NCBI GenBank assembly: GCA_017470245.1
Contig: JAFUEV010000059.1
Coordinates: 1-64,000, forward strand
DNA: 64,000 nt
Reading direction: 5' to 3'
DNA from: a bacterium
GTDB taxonomy: Bacteria; Cyanobacteriota; Vampirovibrionia; Gastranaerophilales; Gastranaerophilaceae
Shown here: piece by piece, positions 36,218 through 45,677 of the stretch
Numbering within the stretch: the first letter of the stretch is position 1
Layout of the letters: each line of letters begins with the position of its first letter
Position numbers and translations under genes: made by a program
Notes under the pieces: generated by a model
What the model was told of the DNA's origin: nothing
Databases searched by the model: none
The model's input: the letters and a program-made list of their open reading frames with translations, nothing else

Positions 36218-38041
36218 TTATTCTGTATCAACATAAGTTTCTTCTATTTTATTCAATTCCACATCATGCATTTGGGCTAAGGCTTGCAATTGTGCAAAAA
36301 TTTCTGCTCTTTCTTGTGAATTAGAAGTCATAGATAATTTGTCCATTAAATCTGTTGTTTGTTTTTGGTAACTATATTCAACTTTTAAAGTAGCTTTTTC
36401 TTTATCTGTTGTGGCTTTTGCAAAGGCTTGAGCGTACTCATCTTCAAAATTTTGACGTTCAATGGCTTTTTGTTCTGCTTCGTGCATTCTGTCAAGGTGA
36501 TTTATTTGTGCAAAAATTGCATCTCTTGCTGCTATATCAGAAGTTGATGAAAGTTGTTGAATAAGTTCATTTCTTTCGTTGATATATGCATATTCACTTG
36601 AAATAGCCTGCCTTTGTGCATCTGTTGTAGCATTTGCGTATGCATCAGCATATTCTTGTTCAAAACTTTCTCTGCTTATTGCATCAAGTTCTTGATGATA
36701 ATTTTCTGAAAGTGCTTTTATTTGTGCATTTATTTCATCTCTTATAGAATTATCTGTTGTTTGTGATAATTGTTTATATAGCTCTGATATTTCTTTTTTA
36801 TATTCGTATGTCATAGTTACTATTTGTTTATCAGTATCAGTTTTAGCATTTGAGTATTCCTGATAGTATTCGGCTTCAATTTTATTTGAAGTAATGTTGT
36901 CTAATTCTTGTTGAGTATTTTGAAATAGCTCTTGTAACTTTCCGTTTATTGCATTTCTTTGTTCCTGAGAAGTTGCTTGTGATAATTCCAGATACAATTC
37001 TGATGCCTGATTTGTTAATGATGTTTTGGCTGCTAATTCTTGTCTGGTAAAAATTGCAGGAGAATTAGCATATTTTGCAGCAAGTTCTTTTTCGGAATCA
37101 TTTTGTGCAAGTGTATCCATTTCTTGATTGTGTCGAGATGTCAATAGTTGTATATTTGCTTTAATTCCGTCTCTTGTACTACTATCCGTTGTTTCTTCAA
37201 GCTGGCTATATAATGCGGATATCTGTTGTTGGAAATTGTACTCAGATACAACAATTTGACGTTCATTTTCGGTTTTGGCATTTACCATATCTGTTGCTAA
37301 ACCGATAGAAATTTCTTTTTCAAGCTTTTGTGTTTCTATATTTCTTAGTTCTTGCTCGTGAAGAGTCGATAGTTGCTCTATTCTAGCCAATATTTGGTTT
37401 CTTTGTTCTCTATCGGTTGTTTCATTTAATAATTCTTGTAATTCTGATAACTCAGCGTAGTAGCTGCTATTAGCACTTATTTCTGCTCTTTCTTCAGGTG
37501 TTGTAACATTAGCATATGCTTTGTCAAAGTTATTTTGTACTTCTTGATTTTTTGCTTGTTTAACTTCTGCCTCATGTTGAGCTTTTAATTCTTTGATTGT
37601 ATTACTGATTTCTGCTCTTTTAGCTTTGTCTGTTGTTTGAGATAATTGGTCTTGCAATTTGCTTAATTGGTACTCAAACCGGATATTACTTGCTTCTTCA
37701 GGTGTCTTTGCGTTATCCAGTTTGTATTGAAATTCAGCTTCTTTAATCTGATCTTGCTCAGTTTCGTGTTGTTTTTCAAGCGCTTTTATTTGAGCACTAA
37801 TAATTTCTCTTTCGTGCGGATCTGAAGTTGAAATAAGCTTTGATGCCAATTCAGATTTTTGACTGAGATAGGCAATATTGCTCAATTCAATCGATTGCTC
37901 GCTATTTGTTTCCTTCGTTTCATCATCTTTATTAAAAAGAAGTTCCTCTTCCTGCTCTTTACCCTCGGTTTCTTCTGTTTTAGCAGCTGTTATATCTTTA
38001 AGATTAAGACTGCTTAGTAATTTTTGAATGCTAAAAGCCAT
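36218..38041 (-). CDS. Coiled-coil protein built of 72-residue tandem repeats
   Basis: The 607-residue protein has a short N-terminal region (MAFSIQKLLSSLNLKD, then an acidic linker) followed by about 7.5 tandem repeats. Five consecutive-register units measure exactly 72 residues; the first full unit is about 64 and the third 76. The consensus is SELxxQLSxTTDxxxRxxI, a second helix ending LxxxHxxEL, and a third segment AYANATTDxERQ. Each unit should form a helical hairpin. There is no signal peptide or membrane segment. The ATG has AAGGAG. Function is unknown; a structural or surface-linked scaffold is possible. Confidence 0.8.
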   Translation of the reverse strand: MAFSIQKLLSSLNLKDITAAKTEETEGKEQEEELLFNKDDETKETNSEQSIELSNIAYLSQKSELASKLISTSDPHEREIISAQIKALEKQHETEQDQIKEAEFQYKLDNAKTPEEASNIRFEYQLSKLQDQLSQTTDKAKRAEISNTIKELKAQHEAEVKQAKNQEVQNNFDKAYANVTTPEERAEISANSSYYAELSELQELLNETTDREQRNQILARIEQLSTLHEQELRNIETQKLEKEISIGLATDMVNAKTENERQIVVSEYNFQQQISALYSQLEETTDSSTRDGIKANIQLLTSRHNQEMDTLAQNDSEKELAAKYANSPAIFTRQELAAKTSLTNQASELYLELSQATSQEQRNAINGKLQELFQNTQQELDNITSNKIEAEYYQEYSNAKTDTDKQIVTMTYEYKKEISELYKQLSQTTDNSIRDEINAQIKALSENYHQELDAISRESFEQEYADAYANATTDAQRQAISSEYAYINERNELIQQLSSTSDIAARDAIFAQINHLDRMHEAEQKAIERQNFEDEYAQAFAKATTDKEKATLKVEYSYQKQTTDLMDKLSMTSNSQERAEIFAQLQALAQMHDVELNKIEETYVDTE

Positions 38042-38142
38042 AACAAACTCCTTTTCCTTATTTGATATTTTAATCGACGTATTTTTTCTTCTACTTTAAA
38101 AAAATTTACAAATATTAATAATTTTTGTAATAAAAAAATATT

Positions 38143-38182
38143 GAAAAAAATAACGTAATAATTTTGTATTTGTTACGTTATT
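38143..38182 (-). terminator. tgt-ndk terminator
   Basis: AATAACGTAA pairs with TTACGTTATT; on the minus strand the hairpin is followed by a run of seven Ts. Confidence 0.85.
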
Positions 38183-38209
38183 CTTTTATGTTTATAAACT
38201 ATTTATACT

Positions 38210-39328
38210 TTATTTTAGATTTTTTGCATACATATTGTAAAAATCTTCAAAGGAGTCGTTAAGAATGCTATCTCTCATATCGTGAATAAATTTTATTAAA
38301 AATCTTGTATTATGAATAGATAATAATATCTGTGCATTTGCTTCGCCCATTCTGTAAAGATGCCTTATATATGCTTTTGAGTGATTTTGACAAGCATAAC
38401 AGTCACAATTATTATCTAATGGAGCTGATTCTCTTTCAAATTGTTTATTTTTGATATTTTTTTTGCCTTCATAAGTAAAGAATGAACCGTGTCTTGCATT
38501 TCTTGTCGGTAGTACGCAATCAAACATATCAACACCTCTTTTTACTCCTTCTAAAAGGTCTATAGGTGTTCCTACGCCCATTAAATAGCGTGGTTTATTG
38601 TTTGGTAACAGTGGTGCAGTATATTCAATAAGGTGATTTTTAAGGTCGGTAGGTTCTCCCACACTGACTCCACCTATAGCGTATCCAACTGCATCATAAG
38701 AAGAAACAACAGCAGCACTTTCTTTTCTTAAATCGTCATAAAAAGCACCTTGTACAATAGGGAATAATGCTTGATCTTCTCTTGTATGTGCTTTAAAACA
38801 TCTTTCTAACCATCTGTGAGTTCTTTCCATTGCTTTTATTGCATCTTCATAAGAACAAGGGTATGGGGCACACTGGTCAAAAGCCATTGCTATATCGGGA
38901 TCTAAATCCTGCTGAATTTCCATAGAAATTTCAGGATTAATATAGTATTCATCACCTGTTTTAGGCTCTTTAAATTTTACTCCGTCTTCGGTGATATTAT
39001 TTAGATGGGCTAAACTGAATACTTGAAAACCTCCTGAATCAGTTAAAATTGGTTTATCCCAATTCATCCATTTATGTAAGCCGCCAAACTCTTTTATTAA
39101 TTTATGACCCGGGCGTAAAAATAAGTGGAATGAATTTGATAATATTATTTGTGCTTTTGTTTCTTCGAGATGATGTTTCGTAAGCATTTTAACGGCAGAA
39201 TGGGTACCTACAGGCATAAATATAGGTGTTTCTATATCGCCATGAGGAGTGTGGAATATGCCAGCTCTTGCATGAGTTTTTTTATCTTCCTTTAATAATT
39301 CAAAAGAAAAATACTTATTCGACATCAT
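38210..39328 (-). CDS. tgt: Queuine/preQ1 tRNA-ribosyltransferase
   Basis: Tgt exchanges the wobble guanine of GUN-anticodon tRNAs for a queuosine precursor. The 372-residue protein has LTDSGGFQVFSL (substrate pocket), the nucleophile region DMFDCVLPTRNARHG and the zinc-site cysteines in CDCYACQNH near the C terminus. It overlaps ndk by 14 bases on the same strand and has no ribosome binding site of its own, so it is translated by coupling. Two adjacent ATG codons could serve as start. Confidence 0.96.
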   Translation of the reverse strand: MMSNKYFSFELLKEDKKTHARAGIFHTPHGDIETPIFMPVGTHSAVKMLTKHHLEETKAQIILSNSFHLFLRPGHKLIKEFGGLHKWMNWDKPILTDSGGFQVFSLAHLNNITEDGVKFKEPKTGDEYYINPEISMEIQQDLDPDIAMAFDQCAPYPCSYEDAIKAMERTHRWLERCFKAHTREDQALFPIVQGAFYDDLRKESAAVVSSYDAVGYAIGGVSVGEPTDLKNHLIEYTAPLLPNNKPRYLMGVGTPIDLLEGVKRGVDMFDCVLPTRNARHGSFFTYEGKKNIKNKQFERESAPLDNNCDCYACQNHSKAYIRHLYRMGEANAQILLSIHNTRFLIKFIHDMRDSILNDSFEDFYNMYAKNLK

Positions 39329-39776
39329 TCATAATCATTTCTTGCATTGTAGTCCAGTTCGGGCAGAGTTCATTTTCATTAAAATAAATAGCTATTTCTC
39401 TTTCTGCACTTTCAGGACTGTCTGAACCGTGAATTATGTTATATTCTTGACAGATTGCATATTCAAAGCGAATTGTGCCGGCTTCTGCATTTTCCGGTTT
39501 TGTTGCGCCCATCATTTTTCTTGATTCGGCAATTACATTTGGACCTTCAATTACCATAGCAACAATAGGACCTGATGTAATATATTTTATTAAGCGTGGA
39601 TAAAAAGGTTTACCTTTGTGTTCAGCATAATGTTTTTCTGCATGTTCTAATGTCGGAAGGAGCAACTTTAAGCCTATAATTTTATAGCCTTTTTCTTCAA
39701 ATCTTGTAATTATTCTTCCTATCAGATTTCTTTTAACTCCGTCAGGTTTTATTGCGATAAATGTTCTTTCTGCCAT
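39315..39776 (-). CDS. ndk: Nucleoside diphosphate kinase
   Basis: Ndk equilibrates nucleoside triphosphate pools through a phosphohistidine. The 153-residue protein starts AERTFIAIKPDGVKRNLIG, has the RPFxxxL-equivalent KPFYPRLIKYITSGP and the active-site histidine in IIHGSDSPESAE. I start at 39776, where GAGGGAGAAA lies upstream; the longer frame has no ribosome binding site. It heads the ndk-tgt unit. Confidence 0.95.
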   Translation of the reverse strand: MAERTFIAIKPDGVKRNLIGRIITRFEEKGYKIIGLKLLLPTLEHAEKHYAEHKGKPFYPRLIKYITSGPIVAMVIEGPNVIAESRKMMGATKPENAEAGTIRFEYAICQEYNIIHGSDSPESAEREIAIYFNENELCPNWTTMQEMIMNDVE

Positions 39777-39889
39777 CAATGTTTCTCCCTCTAACCTATA
39801 ATATACCTTTATTAGAACATAAATTTTAATATTAATCAAATAATTAATATAATAATAAAGGTATTCTGTTTGTTATATTATTTTTAGTC

Positions 39890-39898
39890 TGTTATAAT
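39890..39898 (+). promoter_or_regulatory. Extended -10 promoter of the TPR gene
   Basis: TGTTATAAT is a perfect extended -10. The expected +1 near 39905 rules out the TTG at 39902 as start and leaves a leader of about ten bases. Confidence 0.6.
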
Positions 39899-39913
39899 AT
39901 TTTGAGTAGATGG

Positions 39914-41689
39914 ATGCTGTTAATGAATTACGAAGAACTGGATAAATTAATTGAAGAAAAGAAATATGCCGAAGCAAAATCTCTAATTGGCGATAAACTT
40001 GAGGCAAATGTAAATGATTATAAATTGCAAAAAATAATGGGACTATGCAATATTAATCTTGGTTGTTTTGCTGAAGCAATTGTCAATTTTAGTAAACTGC
40101 TTGAAATAGACGAAAATGATGCTCTGGCTATGTATTATTTATCTACTATATATATAAATGAGGAAGAATACGATAAGGCTGAAAGCCTTTTATATAAGGT
40201 TATTGAACTTAGAGAAGATTATCTTGATGCATATAAAAGTTTGGCAATAGTATGCTTAAAAAAACATAAACTGGAATGTATAAAACAATTTGAAGCAAAA
40301 ATGCTCGAGATAGGTTCTGATGATACTCAGGTTTACGATATTTTAGCTGCTGCAGCAATTGAAAATTCGGACTTGGAATCTGCAATTAATTATCTTAAAA
40401 CAGCGATAAGTATTGAACCTGATGATTCAAAATATTATGTAAAACTTGGTATTGTATACTTTTCTTCAGGTAATATTATTTCTGCAATGGAACAGTATTT
40501 TAGTGCTATTGAAAAAGATAAGAATAATACATCCGCTTTATATAATTTAGGTCTTGCATATTTTTCGGTAGAAAACTTTAATGAAGCATATAAATATTTA
40601 AAAATGGCATATAATGCGGAAGATAAAGTTGAATATTTGAATGCTTATGCTTTAGCTTCATTAAAAGCAGGTGAGTATAACGATTCAATAAAATTGTATG
40701 AGGAATTAATAACAAAATTTCCTGATAAAGAAAATTATCAGTACAGCCTTGCAAGTGCTTATGAAAATACAAATCAAATTGATAAAGCAATTGAAATTAT
40801 TGAGAAATTATTGACTTTTAATATTAATTCCATTCCTTTAAGATTATATTTAGCAAATCTATATTCTAAAAAAGGAAAGAGTGAAACGGCAAAAATATTA
40901 TATGCCGATATTATAGATTCAGGTGTTATTAATACCGATATTCTGTATGAATATGCTGTTTTATGTGCAAGAACACAGGAAACAGATAAAGCGGAAAGTG
41001 TATTAAAAAGAATCCTTGAAGTAGAACCTGATTATGCATTGGCTTATAAAGATTTGGCAATAATATACCTTTCTCGCAGGTTCTTTGACAGGGCTTTAGA
41101 AAACTTCAAAAAAGCATATAAATTGGCTCCTGACAATATTTTTATTATATTTGAATACGGTAATTATTTCCATTTGCTCTCAGATTTTGAAAATGCAAAA
41201 AAAATGTATAATAAAATACTAAAAATGGATAATGTTCCAGTATATATGCTTGTTGTCATTGCTACGAATTATATTTCAATTAATAAATTGAACAAGGCAA
41301 AAGATATATTGTTAAGAGCAATTGAAATAGAACCTAAAAATGTTGAAGTGTTATATAATCTTGCTCAAATATATTTTATAGAAAAAAATTATGAGAATGC
41401 AAGACAATTGCTTGAAGATGCATATACTATAGCTCCAAATACCGAAACAGGTAACTTGCTTGCTAAAGTGTGTATGGAAATGGGTGATTATAATCAAGCA
41501 TACGGATTGTTTAATCTTGTAAATTTAATAGTGCCTAATAATATAGCTGTATTAATGAGTATGGCAGAGTGTAAATATCGTCAAAAAGAATATGAAAAGG
41601 CAAAGGAACATTTAAATACTATATTAAAAATATTGCCTGAACACGAAGAAGCTAATGAATTATTGGAAAAAATTAATAAAGGAGAATAA
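39914..41689 (+). CDS. Tetratricopeptide-repeat protein
   Basis: The protein of about 590 residues consists of some fifteen TPR units (for example YEKAKEHLNTILKILPEHEE, ALAYKDLAIIYLSRRFFDRA) forming a superhelix for protein-protein contacts. It has no signal peptide or catalytic domain. The start is either ATG 39914 or ATG 39923; the promoter position excludes longer versions. The DUF5989 gene begins three bases after the stop, so this scaffold is probably cotranscribed with the carbamoyltransferase cassette. Confidence 0.88.
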   Translation: MLLMNYEELDKLIEEKKYAEAKSLIGDKLEANVNDYKLQKIMGLCNINLGCFAEAIVNFSKLLEIDENDALAMYYLSTIYINEEEYDKAESLLYKVIELREDYLDAYKSLAIVCLKKHKLECIKQFEAKMLEIGSDDTQVYDILAAAAIENSDLESAINYLKTAISIEPDDSKYYVKLGIVYFSSGNIISAMEQYFSAIEKDKNNTSALYNLGLAYFSVENFNEAYKYLKMAYNAEDKVEYLNAYALASLKAGEYNDSIKLYEELITKFPDKENYQYSLASAYENTNQIDKAIEIIEKLLTFNINSIPLRLYLANLYSKKGKSETAKILYADIIDSGVINTDILYEYAVLCARTQETDKAESVLKRILEVEPDYALAYKDLAIIYLSRRFFDRALENFKKAYKLAPDNIFIIFEYGNYFHLLSDFENAKKMYNKILKMDNVPVYMLVVIATNYISINKLNKAKDILLRAIEIEPKNVEVLYNLAQIYFIEKNYENARQLLEDAYTIAPNTETGNLLAKVCMEMGDYNQAYGLFNLVNLIVPNNIAVLMSMAECKYRQKEYEKAKEHLNTILKILPEHEEANELLEKINKGE

Positions 41690-41692
41690 AGG

Positions 41693-41848
41693 ATGCAAAG
41701 AAAGAATTTTTTAGTACAAATGTGGCAATTTTTATGGGCTAAAAAAGCATATTGGATAGTTCCTGTTATTTTGTTTTTAATATTGTTAATTTTCTTGATT
41801 GCAGTAGGTACTTCGCCGGTTTCTCCTTTTATATATACGGTAATATAG
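41693..41848 (+). CDS. DUF5989-type small membrane protein
   Basis: The 51-residue protein begins MQRKNFLVQMWQFLWAKKAY and has one transmembrane helix ending in VGTSPVSPFIYTVI. This matches the short DUF5989 proteins, which end in an APFIYxxF-like motif and accompany SxtJ-like proteins. An AAAGGAGAATAAAGG region precedes the ATG. It sits between the TPR gene and the SxtJ-like gene. Confidence 0.8.
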   Translation: MQRKNFLVQMWQFLWAKKAYWIVPVILFLILLIFLIAVGTSPVSPFIYTVI

Positions 41849-41857
41849 GTATAAGAG

Positions 41858-42235
41858 ATGAAAATAAAAGAAAATATAAAAGTTGCAATAATGTGTACGG
41901 TTATGCCGTTTGCAATAGGTTTTTTATTGTATAAACATTCCCATTATAGAACGGCTATGTATGTTTTAATTTCATTTTTGACAGTTGCTTTTTTGAGCTT
42001 GATTATTCCTAAATTTGGAAATTTTGTTCATAAAAAAGGTAAACAAGTTGGCAGTTTTTTGGGCAGATATATTGCAATAGTCATATTGTTTATAGGTTAT
42101 ATTGTTGCTGTTATGCCAACAGGTTTTTTGATGAAGATAGTAAAAAGGGACAGACTAAGATTAAAAAAGCAAAATCTTCAATCATATTGGGTTGAAAATG
42201 AAAATAATAATACGGATTATGAATTACAATATTAG
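41858..42235 (+). CDS. SxtJ-family membrane protein
   Basis: The 125-residue protein has three hydrophobic helices (KVAIMCTVMPFAIGFLLY, AMYVLISFLTVAFLSLIIP, YIAIVILFIGYIVAVMPTGF) and a basic tail beginning LMKIVKRDRLRLKK, as in SxtJ-like proteins. These are found next to NodU/CmcH-type carbamoyltransferases, as here. The role is unknown; it may place the transferase or its substrate at the membrane. Confidence 0.8.
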   Translation: MKIKENIKVAIMCTVMPFAIGFLLYKHSHYRTAMYVLISFLTVAFLSLIIPKFGNFVHKKGKQVGSFLGRYIAIVILFIGYIVAVMPTGFLMKIVKRDRLRLKKQNLQSYWVENENNNTDYELQY

Positions 42236-42242
42236 GTGAGAA

Positions 42243-44075
42243 ATGACATATTTATTAGGAATCAGTGCATATTACCACGATAGTGCGGCAGCTTTAATAA
42301 AAGACGGTAAAATTATTGCAGCAGCACAGGAAGAACGTTTTACAAGAATTAAACAAGATAGTGATTATCCAGTTAATGCAATTAATTATTGTTTGAAGGA
42401 AGCGGGAATTGAGCCTGAAGAACTGGATGGCGTTGTTTATTACGAAAAACCGCTTATAAAATTTGAACGAATACTTGAAACTGCTATGGCTTATGTTCCG
42501 GTTAGTATGCGTAGCTTTATTAATGCTATGCCTGTGTGGCTTAATAAAAAATTATTTATAACAAGAGAAATAGATAATCATTTTGATAAAAGATTAAAAT
42601 GTCCTATTTATTATACATCTCATCACGAATCACATTGTTCAAGTGCATTTTTTCCTTCTCCGTTTGAAGAAGCAGCCATAATATGCTTGGATGGTGTTGG
42701 AGAATGGGATACAACTACTTGGGGTATTGGTAAAGGTAATAAAATTGAGATAAAACAAAAAATAGAATTTCCTCATTCCTTGGGTTTATTGTATAGCGCA
42801 TTTACAGGTTTCTTGGGATTTAAGGTAAATTCCGGAGAATATAAAGTAATGGGCTTGGCACCTTATGGCGAACCTATATATAAAGATTTAATATATGATA
42901 AGTTGGTTGATGTAAAGGAAGACGGTTCTTTTTGGTTGAATCAAGAATATTTTGGATATTGTACAACTGATTATATGTTTAATAAAAAGTTTGAAAAACT
43001 TTTTGGCAGACCGGCAAGAAAACCTGAAACGTCTTTAACTCAAAATGATATGGATATTGCAGCGAGCTTGCAGGTTGTAACGGAAGAAATAATATTAAAA
43101 ATAGCAAATTATGTATATAAACAGACCGGATTAAAGAACTTGTGTCTGGCAGGTGGTTGCGCTTTAAATTGTGTTTCAAACGGTAATATTTTGAAAAATG
43201 GACCGTTTGAAAATATTTGGACACAGCCTGCTGCCGGTGATGCCGGTGGTGCATTAGGTGCTGCTCTTGCAATATATTATATGGGATTAAAAAATGAAAG
43301 AATTGTAAATCCTGATGATTCACAGGAAGGAAGTTTGTTAGGTCCTAAATATTCCGATGAAGAAATACTTGCTACATTAAAACAATATGATGCAAAGTAT
43401 ACAAAATATGAAACTGATGATGAAGTTGCAAAAGTAATAGCAAAATATATATCAGAAGGAAAAAGCATTGGTCATTTTGCAGGAAGAATGGAATATGGTC
43501 CGAGAGCATTGGGGAACAGAAGTATTCTTGCTGATCCGAGAAATAGAGAAATGCAAAAAAACTTGAATTTAGCAATTAAGAAAAGAGAGTCTTTCAGACC
43601 GTTTGCTCCTAGTTGTTTAGAAGAAGATGTTGAAAAATATTTTGATATAAGAGAAGGTAAAAAGTCGCCTTATATGCTTTTGACTCAACCTGTGTCAGAT
43701 AAGATAAGAACAGAGCTGACCGATGAGGAAAAACAATATAAAGGCATTGATAAATTAAAAGCTTATCGCTCAATTTTGCCTGCGATTACGCATGTTAATT
43801 ATTCTGCCAGAATACAAACCGTATCTAAAAAGGTTAATCCTCGATATTGGAATATTATTAATGAGTTTAAGCGTTTAACAGATTGCTCCGTTGTTGTTAA
43901 TACATCTTTTAATATAAGAGGAGAACCTATTGTAAATACGCCTGAAAATGCATATAAATGTTTTATGTTTACTGACTTAGACGTATTAGTATTGGAAAAT
44001 TTTGTATTGTTGAAAGAAGACCAAAAGGCAATTGATGGTATTGAACAATATCAAAAACAATTTAAATTGGATTGA
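42243..44075 (+). CDS. Carbamoyltransferase, NodU/CmcH family
   Basis: The 610-residue enzyme should transfer a carbamoyl group from carbamoyl phosphate, through carbamoyl adenylate, to a hydroxyl of a sugar or other metabolite. The N-terminal Kae1-like domain shows GISAYYHDSAAALI, HHESHCSSAFFPSPF and LCLDGVGEWDT-type nucleotide and metal positions, then LAGGCALNCVSNG. The C-terminal domain has GRMEYGPRALGNRSILADPR and CSVVVNTSFNIRGEPIV. It is the last gene of the TPR-DUF5989-SxtJ unit and is followed by a terminator. Confidence 0.94.
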   Translation: MTYLLGISAYYHDSAAALIKDGKIIAAAQEERFTRIKQDSDYPVNAINYCLKEAGIEPEELDGVVYYEKPLIKFERILETAMAYVPVSMRSFINAMPVWLNKKLFITREIDNHFDKRLKCPIYYTSHHESHCSSAFFPSPFEEAAIICLDGVGEWDTTTWGIGKGNKIEIKQKIEFPHSLGLLYSAFTGFLGFKVNSGEYKVMGLAPYGEPIYKDLIYDKLVDVKEDGSFWLNQEYFGYCTTDYMFNKKFEKLFGRPARKPETSLTQNDMDIAASLQVVTEEIILKIANYVYKQTGLKNLCLAGGCALNCVSNGNILKNGPFENIWTQPAAGDAGGALGAALAIYYMGLKNERIVNPDDSQEGSLLGPKYSDEEILATLKQYDAKYTKYETDDEVAKVIAKYISEGKSIGHFAGRMEYGPRALGNRSILADPRNREMQKNLNLAIKKRESFRPFAPSCLEEDVEKYFDIREGKKSPYMLLTQPVSDKIRTELTDEEKQYKGIDKLKAYRSILPAITHVNYSARIQTVSKKVNPRYWNIINEFKRLTDCSVVVNTSFNIRGEPIVNTPENAYKCFMFTDLDVLVLENFVLLKEDQKAIDGIEQYQKQFKLD

Positions 44076-44095
44076 AGTTTAATAACATATACTTT

Positions 44096-44124
44096 AAAGA
44101 GAAGTTATTTTAACTTCTCTTTTT
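44096..44124 (+). terminator. Carbamoyltransferase operon terminator
   Basis: AAAGAGAAGTTA pairs with TAACTTCTCTTT across three Ts, followed by more Ts. Confidence 0.92.
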
Positions 44125-44137
44125 GTTCTTAAATTTA

Positions 44138-44146
44138 TGTTATAAT
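44138..44146 (+). promoter_or_regulatory. Histidine kinase promoter, leaderless geometry
   Basis: TGTTATAAT is a consensus extended -10. Only five bases separate it from ATG 44152, so transcription should begin at the start codon or within one base of it. Confidence 0.65.
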
Positions 44147-44151
44147 AGGTT

Positions 44152-45147
44152 ATGCTTGTTAATTTAGTTGTTATAATTTGTTTATTTTCTGTTGCAGTTT
44201 GTATAAGTTATTATTTTTTATACAAACAGTATAAATGTTTAAAAAAAGATATCTCAAAACTGTATATTGCCGTAAAAAGAGTCAGGTATGGCGATATAAA
44301 TGTTCGTTTACAAAGTTTAAACGATAAGCATTTGGAAAAAACAGTTAACAGGCTATTAGAAACAATATCAGACAGAGAAATGATGATAAAAGAATATCAA
44401 TCAACTCTGTCTAACAAAAATATTTCATTGGAAGAAATTATAAAACAGGAAAAACAGTTACGAATGTTCAAAGAAGAATTTGCTGCAACGCTTACTCATG
44501 ATATGAAAGTTCCTGTTATAGCTGAACTTAATTCATTGAATTATTTACTGGACGGAAGATTTGGGACATTAAACGATAAACAAACGGAAATTCTTAAATT
44601 AATGAAATCTTCTAATCAAGAGTTGAAAGAGCTTATAGAAAATATGCTTGAAACATACAGATTAGAACAAAACACGCTGCAAATAAATTTGACTGATAAT
44701 AAACTAAATGAATTTGTTGAAAATACCGTAAATGAAATGAAACCGATTGCACTTCAAAATTCAAACAATATTATTGTATCAAACAATAATACCCAAAATA
44801 TAACTTTAAAATTTGATGCATTTCAAATGAAACGAGTAATAAAAAATATTATACAAAATGCCATTTCGTTTAGTCCGTCATCTGCAGAAATAAAGATAGA
44901 AACATCTGTTGATGAAAAAAATGTATATATTCGTATAGAAAATAAAGGTTCAAACCTTTCGGAAGAAGAGTTGGAACTTATATTCCAAAAATATTATTGC
45001 GGACATTCAAAGTTCAGAAAAGCAGGAACAGGTTTAGGATTATATCTTGCAGAACAAATAATGCTTGCACATGATGGAAATATATCTGTTGATTGTACCA
45101 AAAAAGAGTTAACTGCTTTTATTGTTGAACTTCCTTTGAATTTGTAA
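44152..45147 (+). CDS. Sensor histidine kinase (orphan)
   Basis: The 331-residue kinase has one transmembrane helix at the very N terminus (residues 3-24), almost no extracytoplasmic sensor, then a HAMP-like and coiled-coil region. The HisKA H-box is LTHDMKVP with His116. The catalytic domain has the N box IKNIIQNAISFSP and G boxes GTGLGLYLAEQIM. No response regulator gene is adjacent. The gene follows a terminator and has no ribosome binding site; the extended -10 sits directly before the ATG. Confidence 0.9.
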   Translation: MLVNLVVIICLFSVAVCISYYFLYKQYKCLKKDISKLYIAVKRVRYGDINVRLQSLNDKHLEKTVNRLLETISDREMMIKEYQSTLSNKNISLEEIIKQEKQLRMFKEEFAATLTHDMKVPVIAELNSLNYLLDGRFGTLNDKQTEILKLMKSSNQELKELIENMLETYRLEQNTLQINLTDNKLNEFVENTVNEMKPIALQNSNNIIVSNNNTQNITLKFDAFQMKRVIKNIIQNAISFSPSSAEIKIETSVDEKNVYIRIENKGSNLSEEELELIFQKYYCGHSKFRKAGTGLGLYLAEQIMLAHDGNISVDCTKKELTAFIVELPLNL

Positions 45148-45244
45148 TCAAAATTTCTATTGTAAAAACAGTAATATTTTGACTTGTGTAAAAAAACTGA
45201 TATACTAAAAATATTGGTTAATAATAGTAAAGAAAGGTATTTCT

Positions 45245-45670
45245 ATGGAACTTTGGGCATTATATACAATTATTTCGATAGTGGCAGTAATCATTGAATT
45301 ATTTGCCCCCAGTATGTTTTGTATAAATTTTGCAATAGGCGGTATAATTACGGCATTTGTATCAATATTTTGGGGAAATTTAGGAACTTCTCTGCTCCTG
45401 TTCTTATTAACGTCTATTTTATCAATATTTTTGGCACGTCCTTTGTTATTAAAATTAATCCAAAAAGATGCAAAAGCAGATTTTAAATCACAATATGTCG
45501 AAAAAATAGTAAAAGTTATTGAACCTGTTAGCACAACAAAAGGTGCAGTTTCTATTTATGATGAGAGATGGGAAGCAAGATTGAAATATGAAGGTGAAGA
45601 AATTCCTGCAGGTTCTGATGTAAAAATAGTAGGACATGATAGTTTAATATTATTTGTAGAGAGAGTTTAA
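45245..45670 (+). CDS. NfeD-family membrane protein
   Basis: The 141-residue protein has two or three transmembrane helices, then a C-terminal OB-fold (about residues 85-140, GAVSIYDERWEARLKYEGEE, ending VGHDSLILFVERV) typical of short NfeD proteins. NfeD partners with stomatin-type SPFH proteins encoded next to it, which holds here. GAAAGG precedes the ATG. It begins a three-gene operon. Confidence 0.92.
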   Translation: MELWALYTIISIVAVIIELFAPSMFCINFAIGGIITAFVSIFWGNLGTSLLLFLLTSILSIFLARPLLLKLIQKDAKADFKSQYVEKIVKVIEPVSTTKGAVSIYDERWEARLKYEGEEIPAGSDVKIVGHDSLILFVERV

Positions 45671-45677
45671 AGGGAAA

